Positions 15,796-25,052 of a stretch of 58,450 nt of DNA are shown piece by piece. Origin of the DNA: an uncultured Acidobacteriota bacterium. GTDB lineage: Bacteria; Acidobacteriota; Polarisedimenticolia; Polarisedimenticolales; JAIQFR01. The stretch lies in assembly GCA_937864465.1 (NCBI GenBank), contig CALMJU010000058.1, positions 1 through 58,450 of the forward strand. Reading direction: 5' to 3'. Under the pieces are notes generated by a model. The model saw only the letters and a list, made by a program, of their open reading frames with translations, did not search any database and had not been told where the DNA came from. A program made the position numbers and the translations under genes. Numbering within the stretch: the stretch's first letter is position 1; each line of letters starts with the position of its first letter.

Positions 15796-17130
15796 ATGGG
15801 CCGCGGAATCCGAGCGGTCGTCCTCGCCGCGCTCTGCGCGGCGGTCCTGGCCACGCCCGCGGAGGCGGGGCGGGGGCGAAAGCTCACGGCGGCGGAACGG
15901 GATCTCGAGGTCGAGTCGTTCGACGTCGTCTGGACCACGATCCGGGACAAGCACTACGACCCGGCGCTCGGAGGGCTCGACTGGGAAGCGATCGGCGGCG
16001 AGCTCAGGCCGAGGATCGAGCGCGCGAGGACGAGGGCTGAGGCGCGCGGCGTCCTTCGCGACCTCGTCGGGCGTCTGAGGCAGTCGCACTTCCAGATCAT
16101 CCCCGCCGAGGTGCTGGAGGACATGGCGCAGGAGGTCGGCGAGGGATCGGCCGGGGGGGACGCGGGGATCGACGCGCGGGTCGTCGGAGGGAAGGCCCTC
16201 GTCACGTCGGTCGCGAAGGGCTCGCCCGCGGAGCGGGCCGGCGTCCTCCCGGGCTGGGAGATCCTCCGGATCGGGAAGTTCCGCGCGGCGCGGCTCGAGA
16301 GGATCGCGCTCGAGTTCGAGGGGAGGCCGCACCGCGAGCTGGTCCTCGCCGACGCAGTGCTCGCGCGGCTCTCCGGCCGGATCGGCGAGCGCGTGACGGT
16401 CCGGTTCCGGGACGGCGCGGGCCGCCCGGTCCGCCGCGACCTCGTCCTCGCCGAGACGCGGGGGGCGCGCTACCGGTTCGGCCACGTCTCGAACCTCCAC
16501 GTGTGGATCGAGACGAAGCGCCTCGAAGGGAACGTCGGCTACGTCGCGTTCAACGGGTTCCTCGACCCGGCGCGCGTGATGCCCGCGTTCGACGAGGCGA
16601 TGCGATCGTTTCTCGACGCGAAGGGGATCGTTCTCGACCTCCGCGGGAACGGCGGCGGAATGATCCCGATGGCGATGGGGATGGCCGGGTGGCTGATCCC
16701 GGAGGGAGACCGCTACCTGGGGACGCTGAAGCTCCGCGAAACCGAGCTCAAGGCGATCGTCTCCCCCCGGCCCGAGACCTTCGCGGGGCCCGTCGCCGTT
16801 CTCGTGGACGGCCTGTCGGTTTCGTGCGCCGAGGTGCTCGCGGGGGGGCTCCAGGACCTCGGGCGGGCGCGCGTCTTCGGCACGAGGACGGCCGGCATGG
16901 TGCTCGGCAGCAGCATCGAGAAGCTCCCGAGCGGGGACGGATTCCAGTACGTGTTCGCCGGATACGTCACGAGCGGCGGACGGAAGCTCGAGGGGGCCGG
17001 TGTGGTCCCCGACGTCGTCGCCCCTCCCGACCGCAAGGCGCTCCTCGCGGGCGGCGACCCCGCGCTCGACGCCGCATCATCCTGGATCCTGAGGCACGGC
17101 GCCGAAACCGGCGAGAAGGAGAACCGATGA
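15796..17130 (+). CDS. S41-family (tail-specific type) serine protease with PDZ
   Basis: A 444-residue exported protease. The signal peptide (about 1-21) ends around TPAEA. A PDZ-like domain contains SPAERAGVLPGWEILRIG, and the S41 core has GIVLDLRGNGGG and VLVDGLSVSCAEVLAGGL, with the nucleophile in SCAE. The CtpA-type Lys is not obvious; GTRTAG occupies that place, closer to tricorn/IRBP-type S41 members. The ATG at 15796 is chosen because GGGGAGG (15782-15788) is 7 nt upstream; an overlapping GTG at 15763 and ATG at 15769 are alternatives. It is the fourth gene of the GntR operon and overlaps the next gene as ATGA. Confidence 0.85.
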   Translation: MGRGIRAVVLAALCAAVLATPAEAGRGRKLTAAERDLEVESFDVVWTTIRDKHYDPALGGLDWEAIGGELRPRIERARTRAEARGVLRDLVGRLRQSHFQIIPAEVLEDMAQEVGEGSAGGDAGIDARVVGGKALVTSVAKGSPAERAGVLPGWEILRIGKFRAARLERIALEFEGRPHRELVLADAVLARLSGRIGERVTVRFRDGAGRPVRRDLVLAETRGARYRFGHVSNLHVWIETKRLEGNVGYVAFNGFLDPARVMPAFDEAMRSFLDAKGIVLDLRGNGGGMIPMAMGMAGWLIPEGDRYLGTLKLRETELKAIVSPRPETFAGPVAVLVDGLSVSCAEVLAGGLQDLGRARVFGTRTAGMVLGSSIEKLPSGDGFQYVFAGYVTSGGRKLEGAGVVPDVVAPPDRKALLAGGDPALDAASSWILRHGAETGEKENR

Positions 17131-17942
17131 GACGCGATCGCAACCGTCTTGGACCGAAGCCGCTCCGGAGAGCGCTGCTGGCCGTGCTCCTGCCGGTCAC
17201 CGGGCTCTTCCCGGCGCTCGCCGAGGAGGCCCCGCTCCCGTCGGCCGACGCCCTGTTCGAGCGGTACGTGGAGGCGACCGGAGGGCGCGCCGCGTACGAG
17301 GCGGTCCGCAACGCCGTCACCGAGGCGACGATGGAGATGCCCGCGCAGGGGATCGCGATGAAGGTGACCATCTGGGTCGCGAGGCCCAACCTGTCGTACG
17401 CGCGGACCGAGTCGGACGTCACGGGCCGGATCGAGAAGGGCACGGACGGAACGGTCGTGTGGGAGAAGTCGGTCATGACGGGGCCGCGCGTCCTGGAGGG
17501 GCAGGAGCGGGAGGACTACCTCCGCGAGTCGGCGCCCGACAAGTTCCTCCGCTGGCGCGACTACTACGAGTCCGGAGAGGTCACGGGGGTCGAGGACGTC
17601 GCGGGACGCCCCTGCTGGGTCCTGGTCCTGACGCCGAGGGGCGGCAAGCCGCAGACCGTCTACGTCGATCGCGAGAGCGGCTTGATCTCGAAGGTCGCGA
17701 TGACCCTCGACACGAAGATGGGGAGCGTGCCCGTCGAGACGTGGCTCGAGGACTACCGGGAATTCGAGGGCATCAAGTCCGCGTTACGGGCCCGCACGAA
17801 GGTCGTCGGCCAGGAGCGCGTGCTGACGGTGACGAGCATCCGACGGAACGTCGAGATCCCGCCGGACCGCTTCGCGCTCCCCGCGGAGATCCAGGCGCTG
17901 GTCGCGAAGAGAGGAGCGCCGCCGGCCGCCCCGGCCGAGTAG
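17127..17942 (+). CDS. LolA-like outer-membrane lipoprotein-sorting protein
   Basis: A 271-residue exported protein, start fixed by ATGA overlap with the S41 gene. After the signal peptide (about 14-33) comes DALFERYVEATGGRAAYEAVRNAV, then a beta-rich domain with TDGTVVWEKS and GGKPQTVYVDRESGLISKV. These are hallmarks of the LolA/LppX-like half-barrel family that carries lipids or lipoproteins across the periplasm. It ends the GntR-ABC operon, so it may hand on the exporter's substrate. The specific ligand is unknown. Confidence 0.75.
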   Translation: MRRDRNRLGPKPLRRALLAVLLPVTGLFPALAEEAPLPSADALFERYVEATGGRAAYEAVRNAVTEATMEMPAQGIAMKVTIWVARPNLSYARTESDVTGRIEKGTDGTVVWEKSVMTGPRVLEGQEREDYLRESAPDKFLRWRDYYESGEVTGVEDVAGRPCWVLVLTPRGGKPQTVYVDRESGLISKVAMTLDTKMGSVPVETWLEDYREFEGIKSALRARTKVVGQERVLTVTSIRRNVEIPPDRFALPAEIQALVAKRGAPPAAPAE

Positions 17943-17961
17943 GGGAGAGAGGCCGCGGGGC

Positions 17962-18642
17962 TCACCCGGTGAACTTGTAGCCGATCCCGTGCACGGTGAC
18001 GATGTGCCGCGGGTCCTCCGGGCGGTCCTCGATCTTGCGGCGGAGCTTCCCGACGTGCACGTCCACGGTGCGGCTCTGCGAGTCGCTGCCGTAGTCCCAG
18101 ACGGCGTCGAGCAGGCGCTCGCGGCTCAGGACTTCTCCGCGGTGCGCGACGAAGTACTGCAGCAGCCGGAGCTCCCGGGCGGACAGCTCGACCGGGCGGC
18201 CGGCCTTGCGCGCCTCGCACCGGGCGAAGTCCACCTCGACGTCCCCGAACCGGCACGAGGTCGCGCGCCGCGCCGCGCCCCCCGCGCGCCGAAGAAGGGC
18301 CTCGACCCGGGCCGTCAGCTCCATGAAGCCGAACGGCTTGGTCACGTAATCGTCCGCCCCGGCGCGGAGGCCGACGACCTTGTCGATCTCCTGACCCCTC
18401 GCCGTCAGCATGATCACGGGGACGTCGCTCCCCTTCGCCCGGATCCTCTTGCAGACGTCGAGGCCGCTCATGCGCGGGAGCATCACGTCGAGCACGACGA
18501 CGTCCGGGCTCGATTCGGTCGCGAGGCGAAGCCCTTCCACCCCGTCCCGCGCAACCGTCACGGCGTGCCCGTCGAACGCGAAGCCGTCCCTGAGGGCCGT
18601 GGCCATCGCCGCGTCGTCCTCGACGATCAGGATCTTCGCCAT
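17962..18642 (-). CDS. OmpR/PhoB-family response regulator
   Basis: A 226-residue two-component regulator. The receiver domain has the acidic pair EDD (8-10), phosphoacceptor Asp52 in VLDVMLP, and the conserved Lys in VTKPFG. The C-terminal winged helix (about 125-225) includes [20 protein letters not shown] and [15 protein letters not shown]. It is 7 nt downstream of its kinase gene and should be phosphorylated by it. Targets may include the divergent PDZ genes at 20595-21741, an inference from position. Confidence 0.93.
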   Translation of the reverse strand: MAKILIVEDDAAMATALRDGFAFDGHAVTVARDGVEGLRLATESSPDVVVLDVMLPRMSGLDVCKRIRAKGSDVPVIMLTARGQEIDKVVGLRAGADDYVTKPFGFMELTARVEALLRRAGGAARRATSCRFGDVEVDFARCEARKAGRPVELSARELRLLQYFVAHRGEVLSRERLLDAVWDYGSDSQSRTVDVHVGKLRRKIEDRPEDPRHIVTVHGIGYKFTG

Positions 18643-18649
18643 GGCGCGA

Positions 18650-20311
18650 CTACCCCCGCTCCCGCCTCGCCTCTCCGGAAGGCTCCCGTCCGGGCCCGCT
18701 CTCCCCCCCGGGCGGGATCGGGAGGCGAATCGCGAAGACGCTCCCTTCTCCGGGCGCGCTCTCGACGGTCGCGCGCCCCCCGTGGGCCTCGGCCACGTGC
18801 CTGACGATCGCCAGGCCGAGGCCGGCCCCCCGGACGTCGTGGACGAGCCCCGTGCCGACCCGGTGGAACCGGTCGAAGATCCTCGCCTGCTCGTCCCGGG
18901 GGATCCCGATCCCGCGATCCCGCACGGACGCCACGATCTCCGAGCCGCGCCGCTCGATCCCGACCCCGATCCACCTCGAGTCGCCCGAGTACTTCACGGC
19001 GTTGTCGAGCAGGTTGTGGAAGGCCAGGGCCAGGGCGTCCTCGTCCGCCGGGATCTCGGGGAGCGGCTCGTCGAGACCCCGGGTTTCGACCTCGAACCCC
19101 CCGTCCCGCAGCCGGCTCTCCAGGGTCCCGAGCGCCGTCCGCATCGCCGCCGCCACGCTCGTCGGAGCGGAGCGGTACACCTTCCGGCCCGACTCGATCC
19201 TCGCGAAGTCGAGAAGGTTCTCGACGATCTGAGTCAGACGGCGCCCTTCGGTCTCGATGTAGGCGCCGTACTCGCGCACCTTCTCGGGCGTGGTCGCCCG
19301 GCCGTGCCGGAGGAGCTCGCCGAACGTGCGAATCGAGGCGAGCGGCGTCCGCAGCTCGTGCGACACGTTCGACACGAAATCGGACTTCATCTCCGAGAGC
19401 CGGACCTCGCGCGCGGCGGTCCTGAGGAGGAAGGCGAGCCCCCCCGCCAGCAAGGCGGCGGCCGCGAGCGTGAGCGTCAGGTTGAATCCGAGCGACAGCC
19501 GGGCGAGCTGCTCGGGGCTCAGATCCCGGTTCCTCACGCCGATCCTCATGTCCGTGAAGACGAACTCGAGCGGGCGCGTCACCTCGGCCGGCCGGTCGTC
19601 GGCCGGGTCGGTCGAGAATCGGATGGCTCCGGTGCCGTCGCGGAGCGTGACGACGGCCTCCTTGCCTTCGGAGAAGAATTTCGGCATCTGCGCGACGATC
19701 GCTCCGGGCAGCAGCCTCGCGACGAACCAGCGCTCGTCGAGCACCATCCCGGCCACGCCGAGGATACGGGCGCTCGCGTCGGTGATCGGATTGAGGATGA
19801 TCCGGTTGGCGGATTCCCGCTCCTCGACGAACAGCCGGGGGGAATCGAGCTGGATCGCCCGCTCGTGCATGAGCTTCCAGGGGGCGCACCCGACCGTGAT
19901 GGCGCGCGTCTCGTCGGAGGCGCCGGCCGGACGCATCGTGTCGCTCTCGGGGTCGTAGAGGAGGAGGGTCCCCCAGCCCTCGCTCGAGAATCTCGCCACG
20001 AAGAGCGTCTTGACCCCTTCGACGTCCCGTTTCCGGAAGTGGGCGGCGGCCTTCTCGAGACGGTCCTGCGCGAAGAGGGATGCCGGGACGTCGAGAGCGC
20101 GCTCGGCCGCCGGCCCGTAGGAGTAGACGACCTCCGTGGCGACCGCGTCCAGGAACCCGGTCAGCACGGCCCGCCCCGCGGCGATCGACGTGCGATGGAG
20201 CCGGACGAGCCACCACAGTTGCAGGCCGAGGACCAGGAGGAGGGGCACGGCCACGGCCGCGAATCCGAGGGCCAGCGGCCGGCTCTTCACGAGCGCGGCG
20301 AGTCTCGACAC
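18650..20311 (-). CDS. Sensor histidine kinase
   Basis: A 553-residue membrane kinase. One transmembrane helix lies near the N-terminus (about 13-34), then an extracytoplasmic or PAS/Cache-like sensing region, a second helix (about 280-300), and the HisKA domain with His318 in VSHELRTPL. The HATPase domain shows the N box [13 protein letters not shown]1 RDRGIGIP, and G2 GAGLGLAIV. The GTG start at 20311 fits the signal-anchor. It is encoded upstream of the OmpR-type regulator in one operon. The sensed signal is not readable. Confidence 0.92.
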   Translation of the reverse strand: MSRLAALVKSRPLALGFAAVAVPLLLVLGLQLWWLVRLHRTSIAAGRAVLTGFLDAVATEVVYSYGPAAERALDVPASLFAQDRLEKAAAHFRKRDVEGVKTLFVARFSSEGWGTLLLYDPESDTMRPAGASDETRAITVGCAPWKLMHERAIQLDSPRLFVEERESANRIILNPITDASARILGVAGMVLDERWFVARLLPGAIVAQMPKFFSEGKEAVVTLRDGTGAIRFSTDPADDRPAEVTRPLEFVFTDMRIGVRNRDLSPEQLARLSLGFNLTLTLAAAALLAGGLAFLLRTAAREVRLSEMKSDFVSNVSHELRTPLASIRTFGELLRHGRATTPEKVREYGAYIETEGRRLTQIVENLLDFARIESGRKVYRSAPTSVAAAMRTALGTLESRLRDGGFEVETRGLDEPLPEIPADEDALALAFHNLLDNAVKYSGDSRWIGVGIERRGSEIVASVRDRGIGIPRDEQARIFDRFHRVGTGLVHDVRGAGLGLAIVRHVAEAHGGRATVESAPGEGSVFAIRLPIPPGGESGPGREPSGEARRERG

Positions 20312-20594
20312 GCGACCCCCCGGCGCCGCCGGAGGTCCTCGGAGGACCTACCGTCCTCCGCCCGGGGGCTCCTCCGGAGCGGACCCGGAATATACCAGAC
20401 GTCCTCCGTCCCCCCGCTCCCTCGGTGCCTCGATTTGCAGGGTCTTTACATCCGGCGAAAGGTTTTGCCGTTTCTTTCGACCGTTGACGGAGCGGGTCGG
20501 TACGCTTTCTTCGAGAGGTTCCCGTCCGGTCGGGCCCGCGCCGAGCTCCGGCGCGCGACGGCCGGCGGCCGAGGAAGGAAAGGGAGGGTGGACC

Positions 20595-21095
20595 ATGAAG
20601 CAGCGTCGTCGGCTCGCGGTGGCCGCGGCCGCCGTCCTGGCGGTCGCGCTCCTTTCGCTCCCCGTGGCGGCGGGCGAGAAGAGCAAGAGCAAGTGCACGG
20701 CGGATACGCAGACCTGCCTGAACAAGATGGCGGCCATGTTCAAGGGCCGGGGCTGGATCGGCATCGAGATGGACGAGAAGAAGGGCTCCAGCGCCCTGGC
20801 CGTCAGCCGAGTCGTCGCCGGCAGTCCGGCCGAGGCGGCCGGCTTCCACGTGGGCGACGTCCTCGTCTCGGTCGAGGGCGTCAAGTTCGCAGACAACACC
20901 GAGGAGCAGTGCGCCACGTGCGCGGTGACCAAGAACAACTGGGTGCCCGGCCGCAAGGTCAAGTACGTCGTGTCGAGGGGCGGCGGCGATGTGGTCGTCG
21001 AGCCGGTCCTCGGCGAGGTGCCGACCGACGTGCTCGCCCAGTGGATCGGGCAGCACATGCTCGAGCACGCCCAGGTCGAAGTCGCGAAGAAATAG
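20595..21095 (+). CDS. Exported PDZ protein with CTADTQTC motif (paralogue 1)
   Basis: A 166-residue secreted or periplasmic protein. The signal peptide ends near VAAGE (about 25). It is followed by KCTADTQTCLNKM, then GWIGIEMDE, a PDZ fold with GSPAEAAGF and VGDVLVSVEGV, and CATC near residue 115. The two Cys pairs suggest disulfides or metal binding. GGAGG is 8 nt before the ATG. It is divergent from the histidine kinase gene and adjacent to a close paralogue at 21250; a third, more distant one is at 4997. Function unknown beyond peptide binding by the PDZ. Confidence 0.75.
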   Translation: MKQRRRLAVAAAAVLAVALLSLPVAAGEKSKSKCTADTQTCLNKMAAMFKGRGWIGIEMDEKKGSSALAVSRVVAGSPAEAAGFHVGDVLVSVEGVKFADNTEEQCATCAVTKNNWVPGRKVKYVVSRGGGDVVVEPVLGEVPTDVLAQWIGQHMLEHAQVEVAKK

Positions 21096-21249
21096 GCGCG
21101 GAATGGCCGACCGGCGGCCGTTGTAGTGCCCCCTCGGCGAGCCGTCGGAAGGCGCCCCCGCACCGGCCTGCTAGAATCGCTCCGGGCAGAATGCGCGAGG
21201 TTCCGGGAGAGACGGAATGGCAGGCCGGCGCGGGGGTACGGAGTCGAAG

Positions 21250-21741
21250 ATGAAGAGCCACGTCGCGCGACGGACGATCCTGGCGGCCGCTCTGTGGGCC
21301 GCGGCCGGGGCGCTCGCCCTCGCGGCCGAGAAGAGCTACAAGTGCCCGCTCGACACCCAGACCTGCCTCGACAGGATGGTCGCGAAGCTCGAGGGGAGCG
21401 GATGGCTCGGGATCCACTACGAGGAGCAGTCCTCCGGGGAGCCCCGGATCACCCGGATCATTCCCGGCAGTCCGGCGGAGAAGGGCGGTCTCGAGGTCGG
21501 CGACGTGCTCGTCTCGATCCAGGGCGCGAGGTACGCGGACAACACGGACGAGCGGTGCGTCACCTGCGAAGGCGCGAAGGACGCCTGGAAGCCCGGCGGG
21601 AAGGTCGAGTACGTCGTCCGCCGGGAAGGCAAGCTCGTCCGCGTCTCGGCGACTCTCGCCCCCCTTCCCCCCGACGTGCTCGCCATGATGCTCGGCATGC
21701 ACATGCTCGAGCACGTGACGCCCGAGCCGTCCTCGCCGTAA
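21250..21741 (+). CDS. Exported PDZ protein with CPLDTQTC motif (paralogue 2)
   Basis: A 163-residue exported protein that keeps the same order as its neighbour at 20595: signal peptide, KCPLDTQTCLDRM, GWLGIHYEE, PDZ with GSPAEKGGL and VGDVLVSIQGA, a CVTC pair, and a C-terminal HMLEH. Conservation of both Cys pairs and the HMLEH tail in both copies argues they matter. The start at 21250 is chosen for a clean signal peptide; an in-frame ATG at 21217 is possible. It lies 74 nt upstream of an ECF sigma operon. Confidence 0.72.
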   Translation: MKSHVARRTILAAALWAAAGALALAAEKSYKCPLDTQTCLDRMVAKLEGSGWLGIHYEEQSSGEPRITRIIPGSPAEKGGLEVGDVLVSIQGARYADNTDERCVTCEGAKDAWKPGGKVEYVVRREGKLVRVSATLAPLPPDVLAMMLGMHMLEHVTPEPSSP

Positions 21742-21815
21742 CGCCGCCGGCCGGGGGCTCCGTTCGCCGGGGCACCCTGTACACGGTCCGGCGCCGCCCG
21801 GTACTCTAAGAAACG

Positions 21816-22346
21816 GTGGAAGAAGACAGGGCGCTGATCCTGCTGGCCCGGGCCGGTGACGAGCGCGCCTTCTCTCTGCTGGTGGAGCGGCACTGGGAGC
21901 GGCTCGTCGCCGTCGCGCGGTCGGTCGTGGGGGACGCGGACGCCGAGGACGAGGCCCAGGAGAGCCTCGTGACCGCGTGGCGGAAGCTCCCCCGCCTGCG
22001 GGAGCCAGACGCGTTCCGGGCGTGGCTGCTTCGCATCCTCCTCCGCCGCTGCCTGCGGCGGGCCCGGCGGAGGTGGGTGCTCCTCCCGCTTCCGTTCGCC
22101 GCCGGGGTGGCCGACGCGGGAGCGCTCGAGGGGAGTGGGTTCGTGGCCGTGGAGAGAACCCTCCGGGCCCTGCCGCCGCGCCAGAGAGCGGTGATGCACC
22201 TGACCGTTCTCGAAGGGATGAGCGACGGCGAGATCGGGGAGGCGCTCTCCATCGCCGCGGCATCGGTTCGCTCCCACCGCAGGCGCGCGCGGGAGGCGCT
22301 CCGGAGGTTCCTGTCTCGGTCGACAAACGAAGGGGGTGCGTCGTGA
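21816..22346 (+). CDS. ECF RNA polymerase sigma factor
   Basis: A 176-residue sigma factor. Region 2 has LLARAGDERAFSLLVERHW and DAEDEAQESLVTAWRKLPRL; region 4 has LRALPPRQRAVMHLTVLEGMSDGEIGEAL and VRSHRRRAREAL. The GTG at 21816 lies 8 nt after TACTCT with no SD, so the message may be leaderless. Its TGA overlaps the GTG of the membrane partner at 22343. Third of four sigma modules in the window. Confidence 0.87.
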   Translation: MEEDRALILLARAGDERAFSLLVERHWERLVAVARSVVGDADAEDEAQESLVTAWRKLPRLREPDAFRAWLLRILLRRCLRRARRRWVLLPLPFAAGVADAGALEGSGFVAVERTLRALPPRQRAVMHLTVLEGMSDGEIGEALSIAAASVRSHRRRAREALRRFLSRSTNEGGAS

Positions 22347-22708
22347 GGCGCCCAGAGGACGGAGCGGGCGGCTCGAGCTTCGAGGACAGATGGCGGCGAT
22401 TCGCGTACCGGCCCGCGAGGCGCCCGGCCGCGGAGGCGGCCGCGCGGGCGGTTGCTGCCTCCCGCGGCGCGCCGGCGCCCCGGGCGATTCCGTGGGTGTT
22501 CGCCGCCGCCGGCGCTCTCCTGATCGCCGGCGCCGCCCTGACGGTGCGGCTCGGGATCCGCCCCGGAGGCGGACCCGCCCCCGCCGCGGCCGTGGCGTCG
22601 GCCTCGATCTCCTCGGGGACCGTGCTCCTCTGGCTCGACGAGGAGACGCCGCTGTACATGACCTTCCAGCCGCCGGAGGACTCCGGCGCCTCCGGAGGCG
22701 AGCGATGA
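22343..22708 (+). CDS. One-TM membrane protein, probable non-ZAS anti-sigma
   Basis: A 121-residue protein with GTG start overlapping the sigma stop (GTGA). A charged N-terminal region of about 45 residues precedes one membrane helix (IPWVFAAAGALLIAGAALTV, about 49-68). The tail has SASISSGTVLLWLDEETPLY. No zinc motif is present. The layout and the Ser-rich segment followed by VLL match the sigma partners at 7825 and 42352, so a common role as membrane anti-sigma is inferred. It overlaps the TonB-like gene at 22705. Confidence 0.6.
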   Translation: MRRPEDGAGGSSFEDRWRRFAYRPARRPAAEAAARAVAASRGAPAPRAIPWVFAAAGALLIAGAALTVRLGIRPGGGPAPAAAVASASISSGTVLLWLDEETPLYMTFQPPEDSGASGGER

Positions 22709-23571
22709 GAACGCTTCTCGGGATCGCTCTCGGCGCGGCGATCGCCGCGCCCGCGGCGGCCGCGGCCGCGGAGACCCCGGTCGTCACGAGCTTCGCGATT
22801 CTGGTGGGGTTCCCCTCGGGGAACGAGTCCGCCGGCGTCGGGTCGCTCCTCGTGCCCGGGACCGTCATCCCCCTGGCCGAGGACGGGGCCGCCCCGGCGG
22901 AGCCCGACTCGAAGCGGCTCGTCGAGGAGAGCGTCTCCTTCTCGCGGGTCGTGGACAAGCTCTGGAGCACGTTCCGGCTCGACCGCGAGCGGCTCGTCCA
23001 GCGGGGCGCCCGGCGCGCCGCATCGCTCGACCGGGCGCTCGACCTCCCGGCGCCGCCCGGCGCGGAGGTCCGGATCGCCGCGACCCTCGTCGGCTACGAC
23101 CGGTCGACCGCGACGTACCGGGTCGTTTTCCGGCAGTCGGAGAAGACGATCGCGGACTCGACGGTCGCGGTCTCCCGGGGAGGCCGGGCGGTCGTCGGAG
23201 GGACCGACGGGCCGAGCGCCCCGTACCTCTTCGTCGTGATCGAGCCGGAGATCGACCGCTCCGAGGAGGACGGCATCCCGCGCGCGGGGAAGGACTCCGG
23301 GCTCACCACGCCCACCGCGCTGAGCAAGGTCGCGCCCCGGTACCCGGAGGAGGCGAGGAAGCGCCGCGTTCAAGGGATCGTCGTGGTGGACGCCGTCATC
23401 GGGGCCGACGGGACGATCCGCAGCGTGAGGGTGCTCGAGGAGCCCGACCCGGTCCTGGGAGAGGCGGCGGCGGCGGCGATTCGGCAATGGACGTTCGCCC
23501 CCGCGCGGCGCGCCGACGGCACGCCGGTCGAGGTCCGGTCCACCTTCACGATCGACTTCTCGCTGCGTTGA
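22705..23571 (+). CDS. Exported protein with C-terminal TonB-like domain
   Basis: A 288-residue protein with a signal peptide (about 1-22) and no TM anchor like that of true TonB. The C-terminal 90 residues are a TonB_C domain: VAPRYPEEARKRRVQGIVVV, then GTIRSVRVLEE and AAIRQWTFAPARR. The middle region is unassigned. In this operon (sigma, membrane partner, this gene; ATGA overlaps) it occupies the place held by Spy-like proteins in the other modules. It could be a periplasmic sensor or peptidoglycan/outer-membrane contact factor. Confidence 0.78.
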   Translation: MRTLLGIALGAAIAAPAAAAAAETPVVTSFAILVGFPSGNESAGVGSLLVPGTVIPLAEDGAAPAEPDSKRLVEESVSFSRVVDKLWSTFRLDRERLVQRGARRAASLDRALDLPAPPGAEVRIAATLVGYDRSTATYRVVFRQSEKTIADSTVAVSRGGRAVVGGTDGPSAPYLFVVIEPEIDRSEEDGIPRAGKDSGLTTPTALSKVAPRYPEEARKRRVQGIVVVDAVIGADGTIRSVRVLEEPDPVLGEAAAAAIRQWTFAPARRADGTPVEVRSTFTIDFSLR

Positions 23572-23696
23572 CGCCGGTTCCCGGGCCGGCCCCGCGGAGC
23601 CCGTGCACGGTCCGGGCCCTTTCGTGCCTCTTCAGGTCGAGGGCGGACGAGGGCCGGCGCTCGAGCCGTTCGGGATCCCGCCCCTGGAGGAACGCC

Positions 23697-24086
23697 ATGA
23701 GACTCGTCGCGCTCGGAGCAATCCTCGTCGCGCTCGCGGCGCAGGCTGCGGCCGCTCCCGGCGACCTGCAGCCGTCCCCGCCGGAGAAGGCGGTCCGCTT
23801 CGAGGAGGGGAAGGGGATCGCGAAGCCGGTCCTCGTGAAGAAGGTGGCCCCGGCCTACCCCGAGGACGCCCGGAAGGAGAAGGCGACCGGGGTCGTCGTG
23901 GTGGACGCGACGATCGGGACCGACGGCAAGATCCTGAAGGCCGAGGCGGTCGAGGGGAGCGACGCGCGGCTGCGGCGGGCCGCCGTGGACTCCGTCCGTC
24001 AATGGGAGTACGAGCCCGCCCGCGACGCCTCGGGCCGTCCCGTCGCCGTCGTCATGCGCGTCACCGTGAAATTCCGGCTGGAGTGA
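23697..24086 (+). CDS. Small exported TonB_C-domain protein
   Basis: A 129-residue protein with signal peptide (about 1-20) followed directly by a TonB C-terminal domain: KKVAPAYPEDARKEKATGVVVV, GKILKAEAVEG and SVRQWEYEPARDASGRP. GGAGG is 5 nt before the ATG at 23697. It is close in sequence to the C-terminal domain of the gene before it, suggesting local duplication. Without a membrane anchor it is unlikely to be a classical energy transducer. Confidence 0.78.
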   Translation: MRLVALGAILVALAAQAAAAPGDLQPSPPEKAVRFEEGKGIAKPVLVKKVAPAYPEDARKEKATGVVVVDATIGTDGKILKAEAVEGSDARLRRAAVDSVRQWEYEPARDASGRPVAVVMRVTVKFRLE

Positions 24087-24103
24087 GGCGCGGCGGCGCG
24101 GGG

Positions 24104-25006
24104 CTACGGCCCCCGGAACGCGACGAGGAGGGCGCCCGCGACCGCCATGGCGACGGCGAGCGTCCTCCTCGGCGTCATCGGCTCCCGGAGGAAGACCGCC
24201 GCGAGAAGGAAGATGAAGATCGTCGAGAGCTGGTTCAGCACCGCGGCGACGGACACCAGCGTGAACTTGAAGCCGCCGAGCCAGGCGGTCATGCTCAGGT
24301 AGGCGCCGAGCACCGACGCGGGGACGGCGAGCGCCCACCGGCGGCTCGGCCGGAAGAGGGCGGCGATCCCCCGCCTCCAGCGAGCGAAGAGCAGGAGCGG
24401 GAGGAGCCCCGCCGTCCCGGCCGCCATCCGGACCTCGGCCGCCCAGAGGAGCGGGGCCGTCTCGAGCACCCCCTTCGCCATGACGATCCCGGCGGCCATG
24501 CAGAAGATGGCGACCGCGCCTAGGATCGCCCCCTCGACGATCCGGCGCCGCGTGGTCCCCGGCGCGGGGCGGTCCGCCGCTCCCACCAGGATGGCGCCCA
24601 AGATGAGGACCGCTCCGACGAGCACCTGCGCGCCGAGGCGCTCGCCGAGGAACAGGACCGACAGCCCGATCACCGCCGGGGCGTAGAGCGTGTCCACGAC
24701 GGCGACGAGCCCCGCGCCGAGCCGGTTCAGCGCCATGAAGAAGAGCGTGTCGGCGAGCGAGATGCCGAGCAGGCCGGAGACGACGAGCACCAGCCAGTCC
24801 GAGGCCGGGCGATCCGGGACGAAGGGCGTTCCGGCGAGCGGCAGCGTCAGCGCGAGCAGGACGACGGTCACCGCGTTCTTGAAGAGGTTGACGGCGACCG
24901 GGGGGGACTCGTCGCCGAGCTTCCGGAAGAGGATGACCCCCGCCGACCAGGAGAGCGCGGCGGCGAGGGCCAGGGTCTCGCCGAGCAACGGGATTCCGGT
25001 CGTCAT
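24104..25006 (-). CDS. EamA/DMT-family transporter
   Basis: A 300-residue inner-membrane protein with about ten hydrophobic helices and the two-repeat EamA organisation (residues about 8-140 and 160-295). Typical signatures are LVAVVDTLYAPAVIGLSVLFLGERL in repeat 1 and AAVLNQLSTIFIFLLAAVFLREPM in repeat 2. The family exports metabolites such as amino acids or nucleotides. The ATG at 25006 starts just before the first helix; upstream frame is rich in Arg and unlikely to be translated. Substrate unknown. Confidence 0.88.
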   Translation of the reverse strand: MTTGIPLLGETLALAAALSWSAGVILFRKLGDESPPVAVNLFKNAVTVVLLALTLPLAGTPFVPDRPASDWLVLVVSGLLGISLADTLFFMALNRLGAGLVAVVDTLYAPAVIGLSVLFLGERLGAQVLVGAVLILGAILVGAADRPAPGTTRRRIVEGAILGAVAIFCMAAGIVMAKGVLETAPLLWAAEVRMAAGTAGLLPLLLFARWRRGIAALFRPSRRWALAVPASVLGAYLSMTAWLGGFKFTLVSVAAVLNQLSTIFIFLLAAVFLREPMTPRRTLAVAMAVAGALLVAFRGP

Positions 25007-25052
25007 GGGCGGGGGAGTATAGCTCCGCGCGCGAGTCGGGCTCCCGCCCTTG

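Noticed and set aside
12837-15950. Long minus-strand ORF (over 1000 codons) across the GntR-ABC operon
   Set aside because: It is Arg/Pro/Ser-rich without any domain and runs opposite to clear genes; an artefact of high GC.
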